A DNA stretch of 64,000 nt from Codonopsis lanceolata (lineage: Eukaryota; Streptophyta; Magnoliopsida; Asterales; Campanulaceae), in assembly GCA_013146195.2 (NCBI GenBank), contig CM028379.1, positions 88,641,401 to 88,705,400 on the forward strand, read 5' to 3'. The translations under genes were made by a program, and so were the position numbers. Below are positions 22,929 through 35,966 of this stretch, one piece after another (the first letter of the stretch is position 1; each line of letters begins with the position of its first letter). The notes beneath the pieces are model-generated. The model was not told the DNA's origin, did no database searches, and saw only the letters and a list, made by a program, of their open reading frames with translations.

Positions 22929-25900
22929 TCAAGAAGACCCCATAGCTTTGTCACCTTGAGTTCCAGCCTCATCGGTCTCATTTTCTTTTTGGACGAGCTT
23001 GTCACGGTTGACCTTCTCTCCCTCCAACTCCTTCATTAATTGATCTCCCACATAAAAATCAGGAGTGGAGGAGGCAGATGACGTAGGCATTGAAGCATAA
23101 GGGATGAAGCTTTCCTTGAAATAAAGCCTCCTCTTCAAAGAAGCAAATAAATTCTTGACCGCGATAGGAGGAGGAACCCATTCTGGAGCACCCTTCTTCT
23201 CATCTTCCGCCCTCAGCTCGTCAAGCTCGTCTTGATCGAAAGGCGCAATGGAGGAGACTCCCGACACTACTCCGTAAGTATCAAACCGAGCCATGTCTAG
23301 TACCTTACCGAGGAGGACTCCAGCTGCGAAGGTGGCCCTGAAAGTTTGAACATGGCTCTTCTCGAATAACTCCATGCACAAATTTTCATACTCTTCACCA
23401 GGTATAAAGTTGTTGATTATTTGATCTTTTCCAGGAAGAACATCCATCTCGGCCTTGAGGCTAGCATTCTACTGGGTCAGGGAGGCAACATTTTCCTCCA
23501 GCTTGCTCTTCTCCAAGACAAGCTGATCTCGCTCGGGAGCTTTGGCTCCCAGAAGTTTATCTCGCGCCAACCAGGCAGTCTTCTCTTTGAGCAGTTGCTC
23601 CAGTGCGATGTCCTTTACACGAAGTCTACCGTCAAAAATGTCCACCTTGGTCTGCAAGGATTCAACCTAGGCATGAGCTCGGGAGCAATTGGATTTCGAG
23701 CCCTCCAAGTCATGTTTTAGACCAGTGAGAGCTCCGGAGTAACGGTTGACCCTATCGGAGAGGGAACCAAACAGAATGTCGAGCTGAAAGGAAACATAAT
23801 ATGTTCAGAAAAAATAATAAATCCCTCTAGTATGTCTCAAGAAAAGTCTAGAATAAGAATGTTACTTGATTCATGGCAATACGGTCAAATCGATGACCAT
23901 GTCATCTGAAAGTGAAGCATCGCCTTTGATATATTCCTAAGGAAAAAACTGGTGCTGCAACTTGTACCCAAAGCCAATTGCAGAAGGACAATTACGATTC
24001 GCAAGTCCGAGAAGAAACTCGAGCATGAACCTATTGTCCTCATCCATCGATACTCTCAGCGAAGTGGCAGGGATAGAAGGATGGGCAGACTTAGTAGCCG
24101 CATCTGTATTCTCAAACAGATTCGTAGTCTCGGAAATAATGGTGTCCTCGGTAGGAACGACCACAATCTTCTACCTCTTCGGCCTAGAAGCCCCCATTGA
24201 ATTCCCTTCCCTCTTGGCCTTTAAAGAAGGCAGAGGTGCAACATCTAATTTGTTGACATCTTCATGAACCCCGACCATCGACAGGGCTTCACCTTCTCGT
24301 TCTTGCAAAGATTTCAGTTTGGCCTCTTTCTCCACCAACCTTTTTTGCAGCCTAGCCGCCATCTTCGAACGTGATTTCATATCTACCATTGAAAGAAGCT
24401 TACATCAGAGACAGTAAAAACAAGATATGCATAAAGGAAAGAAACGAGCAGAATATAGAAACATCGACCTGGCACAAAGCAACGAGGCTCATCTTTTTCC
24501 CTACTCTTAGGACACTCTGAGCCAAAGATAAGGTCATGGTGAAGAGTCCATCCATCTCGGCTCACTCTACACCTTCAAACTCAACAGCTGAAATCCCAAG
24601 CTTCGAGAGCAATGCTTTGTCTCCCACAATGGCCTTCTAGTTGTAGCAGAAAACTTGCTCCCCCTCGGTACCAAGCAAGGGGGCTTCAATGACATGCTTC
24701 ATGGCCAGATCACTCGACTTTAATTGCTTTGTCTTCTGCAGATCATGAGGTTTCCCTTTGGGGACCTCGAAGTTCTACCCTATGCTGGACTCCACAAGGA
24801 TGACTTTGTCAGACCAGCGATGGTTTTTATTATCGAAACCAGTGAGAAGGGGAAACCCTTGAGCATGCCTCAAACAGCTTAGTTGATCCATGGAGACACT
24901 CACCTTGTAAAAATAGCAGAATGAAAATAAGGATGGTTCGAACCCCCTCGACCTGGTGCAAACGATGAAAGAGACCAAGGATCTAGTTCGATTGGGAGTT
25001 AGATCCAAGGGAACAGATCTCGTCTCGATCAAGAGCTCGTAGATGAAAGGATCGAGAGGAAGCCACAATCCTAATGACTCGAAAAAAACTCAGATAGAAG
25101 CCCACGTGCCCACGTGGTTGGAGCAACACGCCGAGACCTAAGGCTAGATCTGAGGCCGACCCTCGGAAATATTTGGAACCATATGACTGGGCCCACTCAG
25201 TTATGTCCTGAAAGTTTATGTCATTCTTGAAAGATCGAAGATAACGAGAGCTTTTCTCACTCCTTACCCCAGGGACCTCTTGTCGACCATATATGGATGC
25301 TTCACTACTACCCGTCAATCTCTCTACTTGACGATTTTGTAGTACCCTCTTCGCTCGACGATAATGCAAAACTCTCTCACTGGTAAAAAAATGGGTTATT
25401 AGACTCTAACAGAGGTGATCCTTTTGCCCAGAAAATCTTCATAGGAGTATTCGAGGGATAGTCAGTGGCGGAAAAAACTTCATCACTAAATTTCCAATGG
25501 GAACTAACCTTCACTTCCGAACTCGCAAGAATGAACCTCGCTTGCCCAGGAATGACAGCGACCCATTTGCTCTGAAGCTGCTTATACAAAGGTCCCCCCT
25601 TTTGCGACTTGTCGAAGACATACTCCAAAAACGACATCGCATCATCAGAATCAATAGAAGAAACTGAACAAGGGGAAGAGAAGTCTAAGTCGGGAGGATC
25701 AATGGCATCTTCTACGTAAGTGGTACGGTCAACTATCCTTTCCTCGATGTGAGATAGTTAAAAGTAAACCCACCGACCTCGGGACCTAGGGAAGATGGCC
25801 CAACCTTGGGATCCAAGGAAGATGGCTAGGCCTCGGGATATAAGGAAGATGGCCCGGCCTCGCCAGGAGAATCAATCTCCTCCTCGGTCTAACATGGCAG

Positions 25901-26074
25901 GTCGGCATTTGCCAGAACACTACCAAGAAAAGGACTACTAATCGATAAAGGTTTCACAAGAAGATTGTTCCTTGCATAAGGTTGGTTCCAATAATCTATC
26001 AACTGAGGGGAATCTGAAGAACTACTAGATGTCGATGACGAAGACATGTAATGAGAAAACCTATATTGAGGCAT
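22929..26074 (-). pseudogene. Non-autonomous Gypsy-type protein remains
   Basis: Broken minus-strand frames follow one another in order. The start is at about 26074 or 26047, with a Ser-rich N-terminus (SSSSTSSSSSDSPQLIDYW). At 25637-24775 a domain resembles the plant putative gypsy-type transposon domain: DPFIYELLIETRSVPLDLTPN, then FEPSLFSFCYFYKV. At 24389-24171 there is a basic segment, at 23657-23469 a coiled coil (LEQLLKEKTAWLARDKLL), and at 23447-22929 a C-terminal acidic region. No protease, RT or integrase is present, as in non-autonomous Gypsy relatives. Several stops and shifts make it non-functional. Confidence 0.55.
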
Positions 26075-27054
26075 TTTTAAATAGAACGGTGAAAAGAAAA
26101 AAGGAAAATATCGTAAGTACGACGGAAGGACTCTGTGTCACCAGAAGAATCACGAAAAACCACCGGAGAAACAAACAAAAATCGCCTGAAAACACAACCA
26201 GGCCTTCGAAAAAAATATTAGAAAAAGAAGAAGAAGCAGATTCAAAGGATGTCAAAGAGAAAAGAAGGAGTACACACCTGAAAAACGCAAGGTGGTAGAG
26301 AAAGTCATTAAGACACCAGAAAGAATTGTAGGAAATCACCTGAAAACAAGGAAGAAACGGGAAAGGAACAGTAGAAAGGAAAAAAGTGAAAGAGGAAAAG
26401 GTAAAATCAAACATTGATCCGGGTCACCCGCTTGAAAACAGGAAACCGGCGTGTTTTCTCTCCAAAAGGACAAAAATCGTCCCTTCGTTTCCCGCCCAGT
26501 CTTTTCATTTCTCAAAAAAGGTGATAGAAAAGTAAACTCAAGATTTGAAATGACAAACCAAAATTTAATGCTCTGACGGCGTTAAAGAGGGAAATAATTA
26601 TGACTACACAATTTCGTAAAAACCGTTCACCGCTCCATCTCCCACCTGAACTAAAGAAAATTGAAGTCGTCATTTGTGACGAGATAAGATGACGAAAGAC
26701 GAACTTCAACGCCTGCTCGCTTTACTTATCGGTCTGAAAAGCTGGCATCACCTGGAGAAGTAAGGGGTACTGAAGGGTCTCGGTAGAAACTGGCCTTGGA
26801 AGGGACCATTTTGGGTCCCACTATTAGTAATTCGGATGACAGGAGTTTTTCGGCTAGGCTGAGGAGGATTTACCTCATTCCAGCAAATGGTTGCTTAAAA
26901 GAAAAATTGGTATACAGGCTAGTATAGCTCGGTCGGTCATGAAGGAGACGAGACAATCAGGGTGCGATAGCTCTGGTAAGAACCCTGCCATGCACCGAAA
27001 ATACTGACACACACAACCAAGTACTCCCCCGATAAAAATACAGTCTGGTCATTT
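26075..27054. other. Leader or flank of the Gypsy-type element
   Basis: No convincing gene. The open frames around 26029-26414 are low-complexity purine/pyrimidine runs on both strands. Confidence 0.35.
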
Positions 27055-29083
27055 CACTACTAGAAAACTGGTCATTAGTGACGGAGATTTCCGTCACTAA
27101 AATAGGATTTCCGTTGCTGATTTACGTTAGGTTACGTTACGTTACATTACGTTAAGTTACGTAAGTTAAGTTACTTTATTTTACGTTACGTTACGTTAAG
27201 TTAAGTTAACTTACATTACGTTAACTTACGTTACGTTGCGTCAAGTTATAACATTTCGCCAATAGGGACATCGTGTTTTCATGTTATAATGGTCCATCGT
27301 ACTCCATTATACCATTTCGCCAATAGGCGTAGCGTGTTTTCATGTTATAATGGTCCCTTTTTAACATAGGGGTAAAATAGATATTTAACATAATTTAACC
27401 GTACGTTAAACTTAACGTCCATCCAAATTAATATATTAAAAAAAACATCTCCATCATCCTTCTTCCACGTCTACGATCACATTAATATCGTCACGTGAAC
27501 CACATACACATGTTTTTTTTAAATAATACACATCAAACTAATATTAATAATCAAGTTAATTGTGTTTTCCATAAAATTCGAGTCAGTCCCTTTTTAAAAG
27601 CTTTTAATCGCTCCAGTTCACCATATTTTTTTACCGGAAAAAGACACTTTTGAGGTGAAAAGACTACGATGCCCTTAATGAATCGAACACACGCACACAA
27701 AAGTATTAGTTCATGCATCAATTTTGCATTGCGATGCAAAAATCGAATAATAAACGACTACGAATATGAATATTCATAAAATTTCACGAATACGAATTGA
27801 ATATGAAGATATTCGATTCAATTCGTTTACACCCCTAACTCGAATCCTAAAGTTTAGGGTTCGGGTTAGGGTAACCCGCTAACTGAAATTTTGTAAAAAT
27901 ATATGATCTGATTGGGTTTTAGTTGGTCGGGTCGAGTCGAGACCCGAAAACCATAATCCATTTGCCCACCCTATGTTCGTAAAATATCAAATCAATCTCA
28001 ACTGATCAGATCTAGAGTTTGAACTAAATTGAACAAAACTACGACAATTCGACTTGTGCAGTTTCACAGTTCGATCTCATGGGTCATTCTTATGGTTCCG
28101 TCTCGTGATTCAATCTCGTGATAAAAATTGTAAAATGAAAACTTTAGCCTTTATATAATCTTAATTATCAAACGAAATATAGAAATCCACACTAATTAAT
28201 GATCAATATTCAAATCCAAATACAGTTCGCTTGGTACGTAGTTTGTTTCAATATTGTTTGATTCGACTGATTAAGTAATTAAATTTCTAGGCTTTGATTG
28301 TATGATAAAATGTGATATATTTGCATGCTACGTTCGTTGTAATAACTATTTTTAGTTCTTGTTATATTGTACAAACTTTAGTCTCAAAATGTAGACATTG
28401 ATTTGTTTAGTCTTATCTTTAAAATATTTCAAGATGTAATTTTTTTTTGTGTTTGATGTAAATTGTATTTAAAAATATTTCCCTTTTAATTTAGTTTATT
28501 TTCTTCTAAAACAATTTGAACATTGGTTCTCTAAAAAGTTGATTTTTATGATGTTTAAAAAAAAATTACTCCCTACATTTTCAAATAATATGGAGTATTT
28601 TTAGGGTTATTACTGTTTACAATAGTTTTTAAATATTAAGCTCACTTTGTTCAAAATCTTGTTCACCGACGGAATTTCTCATCTAGCGACGGATTATTCC
28701 ATCACTAATTAGCGACCAAAGTCCCAAGGCTAAACAGTGACGGAAATTTCGACACTGATTAGCTACGGAAGTTTCCGTCACTGATTTGCTACGGAATGTT
28801 CACATCTAGCGAAGGAAAATACAATATTCAGAAAATATGCTTTTTAGTGACAGAAATTTCTGTCGCTAAACAGCGACGGAATTCTGGAAGTAGTGACGGA
28901 AGATAAGGGATATACTGAAAAGATGCTTTTCAGAGACGGAATTTAGCGACGGAAATAATTCCATCGCTAATTCGAAAACAACGACGGAAATTCCGACGCT
29001 AACATAGAGTTTCTGTCGCTATTCAGCGACGGAATACTCTGTCGTTGTTGTCTCCGTCGCTATTTACCCAGTTTCTAATAGTG
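27055..29083. mobile_element. CACTA-like DNA transposon, non-autonomous
   Basis: The left end is CACTACTAGAAAACTGG. The reverse complement of the right end is CACTATTAGAAACTGGG, so both tips start with CACTA. Many subterminal copies of AGCGACGGAA or its complement lie at 27080-27120 and 28660-29060, the typical transposase-binding array of CACTA elements. Flanking triplets are TTT and CTT, an imperfect 3-bp duplication. No transposase frame is present in the 2029 bases. Confidence 0.75.
27121..27246. repeat. GTTAC/GTTAA tandem array
   Basis: About 25 drifting pentamers of the type ACGTT/AAGTT, directly inside the left end of the CACTA element. A roughly 57-bp direct repeat containing CATTTCGCCAATAGG follows twice at 27247-27355. 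Confidence 0.75.
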
Positions 29084-30203
29084 CTTCTTCCATCTGACAT
29101 GACATACTCGCATTGATTATCAGCCGCAACATGTTCACAAATAGAAAGAACCATTAATACACTACATTTACTACAATTGATATCACCCGTAATCTAATCC
29201 TTACGATGGAGGGTTTGAGTCTGGCCACCCCCGACTCCTTAATGGCGTTGTTCATCTTTGTTGGACGGAGTTCATTCGTATCCTCGTCACCTTCCAGCTC
29301 ACCAGTATCGTTGGCTACGTAGACTAAAGATAAGGTCACCACAACTTTGGCGTGATCACTTTGAAATTTGTTGGAGAAGGTAAGAGAGTGATTATATCAA
29401 ATTTGTTCTTAGTGCTTGTTTGGTGGAGCGTTTTGCTCAAAACGCGAGTGTTTTCTCTTTAAAAGTGTTTCAATGCAGCGTTTTAAAACGCAACATTTTA
29501 AAAATGTGGAGCGTTTTAAAACGCTACAATTTGTAGCCTTTTAAAAATATGCTACGTTTACAACTACTTTGTTTATGAAAAATAGCGTTTTGAAATAGTT
29601 TTCCAAACGTGTTTACAAAAATAAAATCGCGTTTTGAAAATGCTGTGTTTTGAAAAAGCTGCGTTTTCAAAACGCTGCACCAAACGAGGCCTTAATGTTC
29701 TAATTACATGGAGATATCCTTCAATTTGAATTTTTATAAAATAAACTCTTAAAGGTCCACATCATCGCTCCGTTAATGAAGTTGGACAGAGACTTAACGA
29801 AATTAGTGACATTTTGTTCAAACTATACACTTCTAACATTTTCCTCTCAAACTGAATAAATTGACAACATTTTTATTATTGAACGCACGATGTTATTTTT
29901 ATCTCCCTCAAATAGTACGTTGGTATACAAAGTAGCTTTCTTTTTAATAAAAATACAATTTTAAAGTGGCCAAAAAATATCTATACTACTCAAATTCCTT
30001 TTTGATTTGGCATGGACGAAGAACAAGATTTAGAACGGGGTTACAAGATCGTTTGAAAAACAGCTTCATGTCAGTTTAGTAGAACAAGATTTAACTTATT
30101 TTTTCTTATTATAAATATATATATACATACATACATTCATATATATTTTTGGTTTTACCCGTAAGGTAGTATTTTCATATTTATGAGTAGATTTAATTTG
30201 TCC
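29084..30203. other. Non-coding flank with one MITE
   Basis: Apart from the MITE at 29412-29691 nothing is recognised. The open frame on the minus strand at 29154-29342 has no recognisable features. Confidence 0.4.
29412..29691. mobile_element. Tourist-like MITE with TTA duplication
   Basis: A 280-bp element. Left end GTGCTTGTTTGGTGGAGCG; the right end reversed is GGCCTCGTTTGGTGCAGCG. TTA flanks both sides (29409-29411 and 29692-29694). The interior is rich in GCGTTTT/AAAACGC inverted pairs and would fold into a long hairpin. Confidence 0.7.
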
Positions 30204-33110
30204 TCAAATCGACATATTATTTTTTATAGGATCACTGTATATAATACATAGAATGTCACACCAATTTGTTATATAAGATGTTATATAAAAAATTAAATCA
30301 TTATTAGAGACAATCACACTGCAGATGGATTCTTGTACAAAAATTTCATTCATTTGGTCTTTAGTCTCACGATCTTGAACCCCAAAACCATCTCCATTTT
30401 GGTAAATAAAATGCGCCACTCGTGACGCATTTATCACGCATCTAGTAAATGGTTTGGAAAATGGAGATTCTTTGACGCAGTGTTTGTTTATCTTCTTCCA
30501 TGTACTAGTTATCATGCTTGTAATGTGATTTCGGGCAACCATCTCGGAAACGTTTGCTTCGCTCATATAACAAAGAATTGAAGAAGGAGCGTCACCTCTC
30601 TCTAGCTCCACCTATATCACACATGTAAATAAATAAAAAGTTTAGTTTGTCAATGCTTTTTCTTGGTTAATGATGTATATTGTCAGAGCTAGCTGAAATA
30701 TGTTTTGTCAGATATTACCATAGATGTTCCTTGATCGTTGCAAAGTCGAATAATCAACGAGGTATAGTATATAATTAAAATCTTGATTATTTCTCCATGA
30801 AGCAATGGCCTCTTCTTCTTCGACTAGTGGCGGATTCACTTGTACCGTACCGGTGTCCATGGACACCGCTGGAAGAAAAAAAGGTGAGTAAGTTTATAAT
30901 TTTTGAAAATTGCACCCCTCCCAAATTTTTGATTGGACCCCTCCCAAATTTTATACCGACCCTTTCTAGCCCTCATAAGTCCTATAAATTCTGTTTTTTT
31001 TAATTAATTTTCAAATTCTATTTTTCATAGATCATTAATCATAGTTTTATTTCATTTTATTATATATTTTCAATCTTTCTCGATTAATCACAAATCACAA
31101 ATTACAAATCACAAATCACACTCTATTTATCCGAAATTAAGGTTTTTGAATTTGGGGGGTTTTTGGGTTAAAATGTAAAATTATAGATTGATAATTTTGT
31201 ATCGGATAACAAGTTTTGGTGCATTTGGAACTTCGGTTGAGCTTATATTGATTGGAGAATTTGGGAAATTTAAAGGTAAAATTTCATTGTTAGAATTATT
31301 TGTTGTTTTGTTGTGTTTCTTGATAATTTTTTTAAGCTTATATCTGAAGGTTTTGTGTTTTAAAAAAATGAGTTTAATTAATAGAATTTGTATGCTATAT
31401 CGAGAAAGAATTGTTAATGAATGTTAGTGATGATGATGTAATTATGCGTTTTCAACGTATGAAAACGCGTAAATAACACTTGTAATTTCTAATTTTTTAT
31501 GTAATAGTTAAAATCTTTCGGCATTATTCAGATCCTTGTCTTCGACCCCTCGTTCTGAGATAAAAATGCATGAAGATATATCACAGGACCAGATGATGAG
31601 ATCCATCCATTATCTAAATACTCTTTGAGTGAAGGTGTATAACCCTTGTTGTACCAGCGTGCTTCGACAAGTAACGCTTTGCAAAAATCTTCCCACTGAA
31701 AACCCAAATTTGAAAAGGAAAAACAAATTAGACGATGATCATGATCAAGGCTTAGCTATAATTGTTAGTAGTATAGACAACATGGAATAATTAGGAACTA
31801 GTACCACTTTTTGTAAATGAGGTAACACCGAAAAATTACAATCCTTTTCATTCTGGATTTCAAAGGCAATCTCATGGGTAGTATCATATAGTGTTTGAAA
31901 ACAAATTTTCATGCATGCCGGAAGTTTCTGAATTCCCTCGGAGTTCCACCTGAAAATGGATCAAATATATACATTTTATATTATTATGAACAATTAACGT
32001 CCATCACAAGCATTTTAATTATTATAAGAAGTTTCAGTGAATGCATATATACCTATTAACAGCTGTGGTGAAGAGCTCAAGTTCCTGCAATGAACCATAC
32101 ACATCATAAACATCGTCTATGATTACTATCAATTTGATGACTTTGGTTAGCCATTTTCTAAGACTTCCGTAGTTGGTTTCAAAAGCGACACCAACTGTCG
32201 ATAAGTAGCTTTCAACTATACGATTACTTGTAAAGCTTAAACTTTCGGCCACGCCAAGATCATTCCACCACCTGTATCACATACAAAAGACGAAATTTAT
32301 ATGTTTTAAACATCTTATGAGTAAAGTGGGCGCTTATGAATCACTTAAGTGGTTGTACTAAGTAAACACCTATCAAAATTTCATATTCCTCCCTCCGCTC
32401 CATCAAAAGAGTCAAACTTTCTGTTTTTTTAAATTATTGTCCGTACTGGTAGATTGAACATGAAACATCACGTTAAATATTCTTGTGAAATTTGAGAGTC
32501 AACTGGTACCTTGATATATCTTTGAGATCATTTTGGTGTGTGTCTTGAATCCTATTGAAATGTATCTTTGCCAGCTTTAGTATGGTAGTGTTCTTGGCAT
32601 CCTCTTTTTCGTAATCTTGTATGTTTCTTTTAACATCGTACCAATCCACTCTACGTTGCAAAGGGAGCTTCAAGGCACGGGTTACTTTCTTCGCAAACAA
32701 ATGATTTGGATTGGAACAAATAGTCCAGAGAACTCCAGTCGTGAAAGTTGCAGCCTCTTCCAATATATATTCACCTTCTATTGCCAAATTTGAGGCTTCA
32801 AAAAGCTCTAGCATTGCTTTTGCATTGGACTGCATGCTTTCAATGAAATTTCCTGAACTGTCCATGAATTCCTTGAACACATCTGAGTTATATTACAAAG
32901 AAATGTAGTTGTTAGTAGGAAAAAAGTTTTACAAATTGTTGGAAACCAAAGAAATGTACCTTGGGAAACATTTGTTGCCGAAAGAGTAAAGAATGGAAAA
33001 AAGTTTTACAAATTGTTGGAAATCTGATCTCCTCGTCATGAAGGTACATTATTAGTACCTTGACTAGACATTCATATTTCTCTTCCTGAAACATTATAGC
33101 CATACTGCCG
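30204..33110 (-). pseudogene. TPS-b-like terpene synthase pseudogene, 5'-truncated and split by a hAT-like element
   Basis: Minus-strand exons: 3 (32882-32510), 4 (32271-32053), 5 (31949-31808), 6 (31695-31539 plus 30816-30719), 7 (30611-30204). All junctions between them are GT-AG. Exon 4 has the Mg-binding DDVYD within IIDDVYDVYGS. Exon 6 ends LCNDQGTS, and exon 7 begins VELERGD, completing an NSE/DTE motif. The pattern RWWNDLGVAE and VELERGDAPSS is that of cyclic monoterpene synthases (TPS-b). The RxR arginine pair is lost: FTSNR where family members read FARDR. Exon 1 and nearly all of exon 2 are missing. A trace, RQYGYNVS, survives at 33110-33086 but without a GT donor. Exon 6 is interrupted by the element at 30825-31538. 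The last exon runs past the usual end. It is not a close relative of the two TPS-g copies. Confidence 0.88.
30825..31538. mobile_element. hAT-like non-autonomous element inside TPS-b exon 6
   Basis: 714 bases flanked by the 8-bp direct repeat TCTTCGAC (30817-30824 and 31539-31546). Deleting the element and one repeat restores an 85-codon exon 6 in frame. An 8-bp duplication fits hAT. Termini are TAGTGGCGGATTC and, reversed, CAAGGATCTGAAT, only partly matching. A related copy with better ends (CAGGCGGATCC... and CAGTGCCGGATCC) is at 35967-36598. There is no transposase. Confidence 0.75.
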
Positions 33111-33446
33111 AATATATACATAATATAAAGAAATAATTAAGCCTAAAGCATAGGGATCATATTTCCAAATATTTGGTTTGTAGTAGCATAGAGGTCCTCT
33201 CCAGTAACAACATGGTTCGTCTTAATGAAACGTCTTACGAATCTTTAGCTCCATAAAGGTGGCCATGAGCCGGCGGCTACCGAATTCCTTCAGTAGGTCC
33301 GTTCTCTGGTTGGCCTGATAGCGACGATCCCTTCTCAGATCAGCTTGGTGATGGTGGGTCCCGAGTCGGCTCGTGCCGAGCTCCTTCAATCCCAAGAAAT
33401 GAATGTATACGAATCTCACAATTTTCTTCAAACTCATGTTAAAAAC

Positions 33447-33560
33447 ATTTGTTTGCTGAATCATTACAGAAAAATGCAATTAATGACATTGTTAGGGATT
33501 GTGCAAACTGCAAACGGCATCTTTTTGAATTCTTACCTTTTATTTAAAAGTATGTTTCTT
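33447..33560 (+). repeat. Dispersed repeat R1
   Basis: It matches, in reverse complement, 36740-36860 and 46505-46625. The shared core contains AATGCAATTAATGACATTGTTA. The open frames over it in any copy are not conserved enough to call a gene. Confidence 0.6.
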
Positions 33561-34080
33561 GTAAAATCGTCTTACAAATCTTTATTCGTAAGACGGAGCT
33601 CCACTTTTTCACATCCCAACCCATCAACACACGGTGGATCGGGTTAGGAGGATCCGTCTTACAAAAAATATATGTAAAACCGTCTTAACCAAATTTTTCT
33701 CTTTTATATCATGTGAACATAAAGAAAGGTACAAAAGAACAGTAAAAAAATGAAAATATATCATAAGAAAAACTAAAATAGGAAAAGTATGTGTCGCATT
33801 TCATGTGTAGAATGACCCAGCTTCTAGGAAACCCTAGCTATGCAAGTGGTAAGCAAGAAAATTCCACCTGATCGATCGTAGACTTCACTCATGTTTTCCA
33901 TCTCATAATTTTCCATATATGTTCAGTAATTTTTTGTGCGAACATTCGACTCATCACTCATGGTTATAAATTTTTATAATTAAATTGTGAACTATTTGCT
34001 TGGAATGAAAGAAATAGTTTACACAACAGTCTTGGTCTAGACTCAACGAAATTTTAATTTATTATTTTGCCGCCCTCACT

Positions 34081-34155
34081 GAAAAATGGCCTATCAATGT
34101 GATATCATTCTTTCTGGACAAACATTTGAAACCATTCGTTTCAAACATCGATTGT
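34081..34155 (-). repeat. Dispersed repeat R2, source-type of the copy-2 filler
   Basis: Its reverse complement matches 56477-56565, where it lies in place of the TPS-g copy 2 start region. Key shared words are GATATCACATTGATAGGCC and GAATGGTTTCAAATGTTTG with few mismatches. Confidence 0.7.
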
Positions 34156-34537
34156 ATCCACAAACTATCATAAATGTTTTACCGTGACCACAAAATATCA
34201 TAAACCATTCACTTTTGCAGTATATGGACAACTTGTCTAAGAGGTCCCTTTCTAACACTTTAAAGTGTCATTTATACGCAGGATTAAGGTCGGATATGCT
34301 TAATATCATATTTGGTACGTAATAATACTGTTTATTCGTACCTAACTAGCAAAACAAGCCCTAAGCTCATAAAAGATGTTAATTATACACAATAGAATTT
34401 TTATACTTACTTTGTTTCTAAATAATTGTCCATTTCATTTTTTGTCATTCCAAACTAATTGTCTTCTTTTAAAACTTTCCGTTTTGGGAATTTTTTTTAC
34501 CAATTTACCCTTATTTTTTCTATTATAATCAAAGTTC

Positions 34538-35966
34538 TAAAAATCGCTATGTGGACGCTAGGCACCAGACCATCGCCTAGCGCCTAGAGCGCCTAGGCGG
34601 GATATAACATAATATCTAATTTTTAATATATTTTTTATTATAACCTAATTATGAAACACAATTTTTTTAATATACTAATACTAAATATCACCTAATAATT
34701 TAAAAATAATAATTACATTATAATGTTCAATTTTAAATGTAAAACTAGAAAATTTAATATTATCTAAAGTTCAAAATATTACAAAAATAGTTATCAGTTC
34801 AATTATCCATAGGTTCGTTGACAATTACAACTTGACAAAAATAATTTAATAATTTAAAATAGATATTTTTTATTATTTTAGAAACCTAAAATGACATTAT
34901 TTAGGGCCAATTTTTTTAAAAAAATTTAAAAAGTAGAAAAATCAACAGTTGGCCGCCCTAACCCACTAATCGGGCGCCTAACCGATTTTCTACGCACAAC
35001 TTCTTTTTATCCAAGTGTAGCAGTTTATTTTTCATAATTATTTGACGATGAAGATCGGGAAAGTATTTGGTGCGGTCCTTGAAGAATACGACTTTTTTTA
35101 CGCACACCTTTTTTAATATTTTTGACACAGATTGTTTTACTTTGAACAAACTAAGTCACAAATAATTTATGTCTGTAGTGTAGTGTACTTAGCATATTGA
35201 ACCTTTCCTCACTTAGAAAATTGCAATGGTAATAGAAGCAACTTGCTTTGCACATTGGCTATGCTGCCTACCGTGATGGAATGATAGTAAGTAGGTCCGA
35301 CAACTATAACAAAAAACCCGTTAATCTATCTTACCCAATCCAATCTGTTTTTTTTTTTTTTTGGATCAAAATGGGTAATCCGTTTCGACCTAAAAATATT
35401 AATGGGTTGGATTAAAACGACTCAGACCCGTTTCTTATTTCAACCCACTATTTTTTCCCTATGCAAACGTGTGATTTTTTGGCAGAAAAAATGGGTCAAT
35501 CCATTGACCCGATACCTATTTCAACCTATTTAATTTTAGTTTATAAAGGTTCTCGACCCGACCCATCTCATCCAAATCGTTAGCCCTATCCGTAAGGTTT
35601 CTAGTGATAACACAAACTCTAATAATTTCAAATACGACATCATCTTTATTTGAATTATTCTATATTATTATTATTATTATATAGGAAAGCTAAGATAGGA
35701 GGTGAGACTATTTTTTATTTTTTATTTATTTAGGTTTGAAACCGTGATTAATATGAATGTTAATGATTTTTTTTCCGTTTCTTAACTTTCAGAAAAAAAA
35801 AACTAAAATAAGAAAAGTACGTGTCACATTCCATGTGGTGAAAGACCCAACTTCTTGGAAACCCTAGCTATGTAAGACCTAAGCAAGGGAATTCATGGAA
35901 TTGTTGGACCTACATGTGCACGTTGCAATATCATATCATAATAAATAAATAAAGGTAAAAACTTGT
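34538..35966. other. Non-coding, AT-rich repeats
   Basis: No gene is seen. A GC-rich patch at 34560-34605 with repeated CGCCTAG resembles one at 38060-38170 in the opposite sense. The region 35340-35580 recurs at 37730-37990. Confidence 0.4.

Larger units (their letters stand above)
33111..34537. other. Mosaic of dispersed non-coding repeats
   Basis: No gene. It contains a unit (about 33447-33560) that recurs at 36740-36900 and 46505-46640, a unit (33780-33860) recurring at 35810-35890, 39200-39257 and 40235-40320, and a unit at 34081-34145 recurring in TPS copy 2. Confidence 0.5.

Noticed and set aside
26061..26414. Minus-strand F/S/L-rich open frame
   Set aside because: Composition is that of a purine-rich leader read on its complement; no start context or motif.
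33222..33479. Minus-strand frame with LRRDRRYQANQR as a possible TPS exon 1 (RR-x8-W-like)
   Set aside because: The following sequence lacks the W and the exon 2 region, and the stretch overlaps a dispersed repeat; no splice donor fits.
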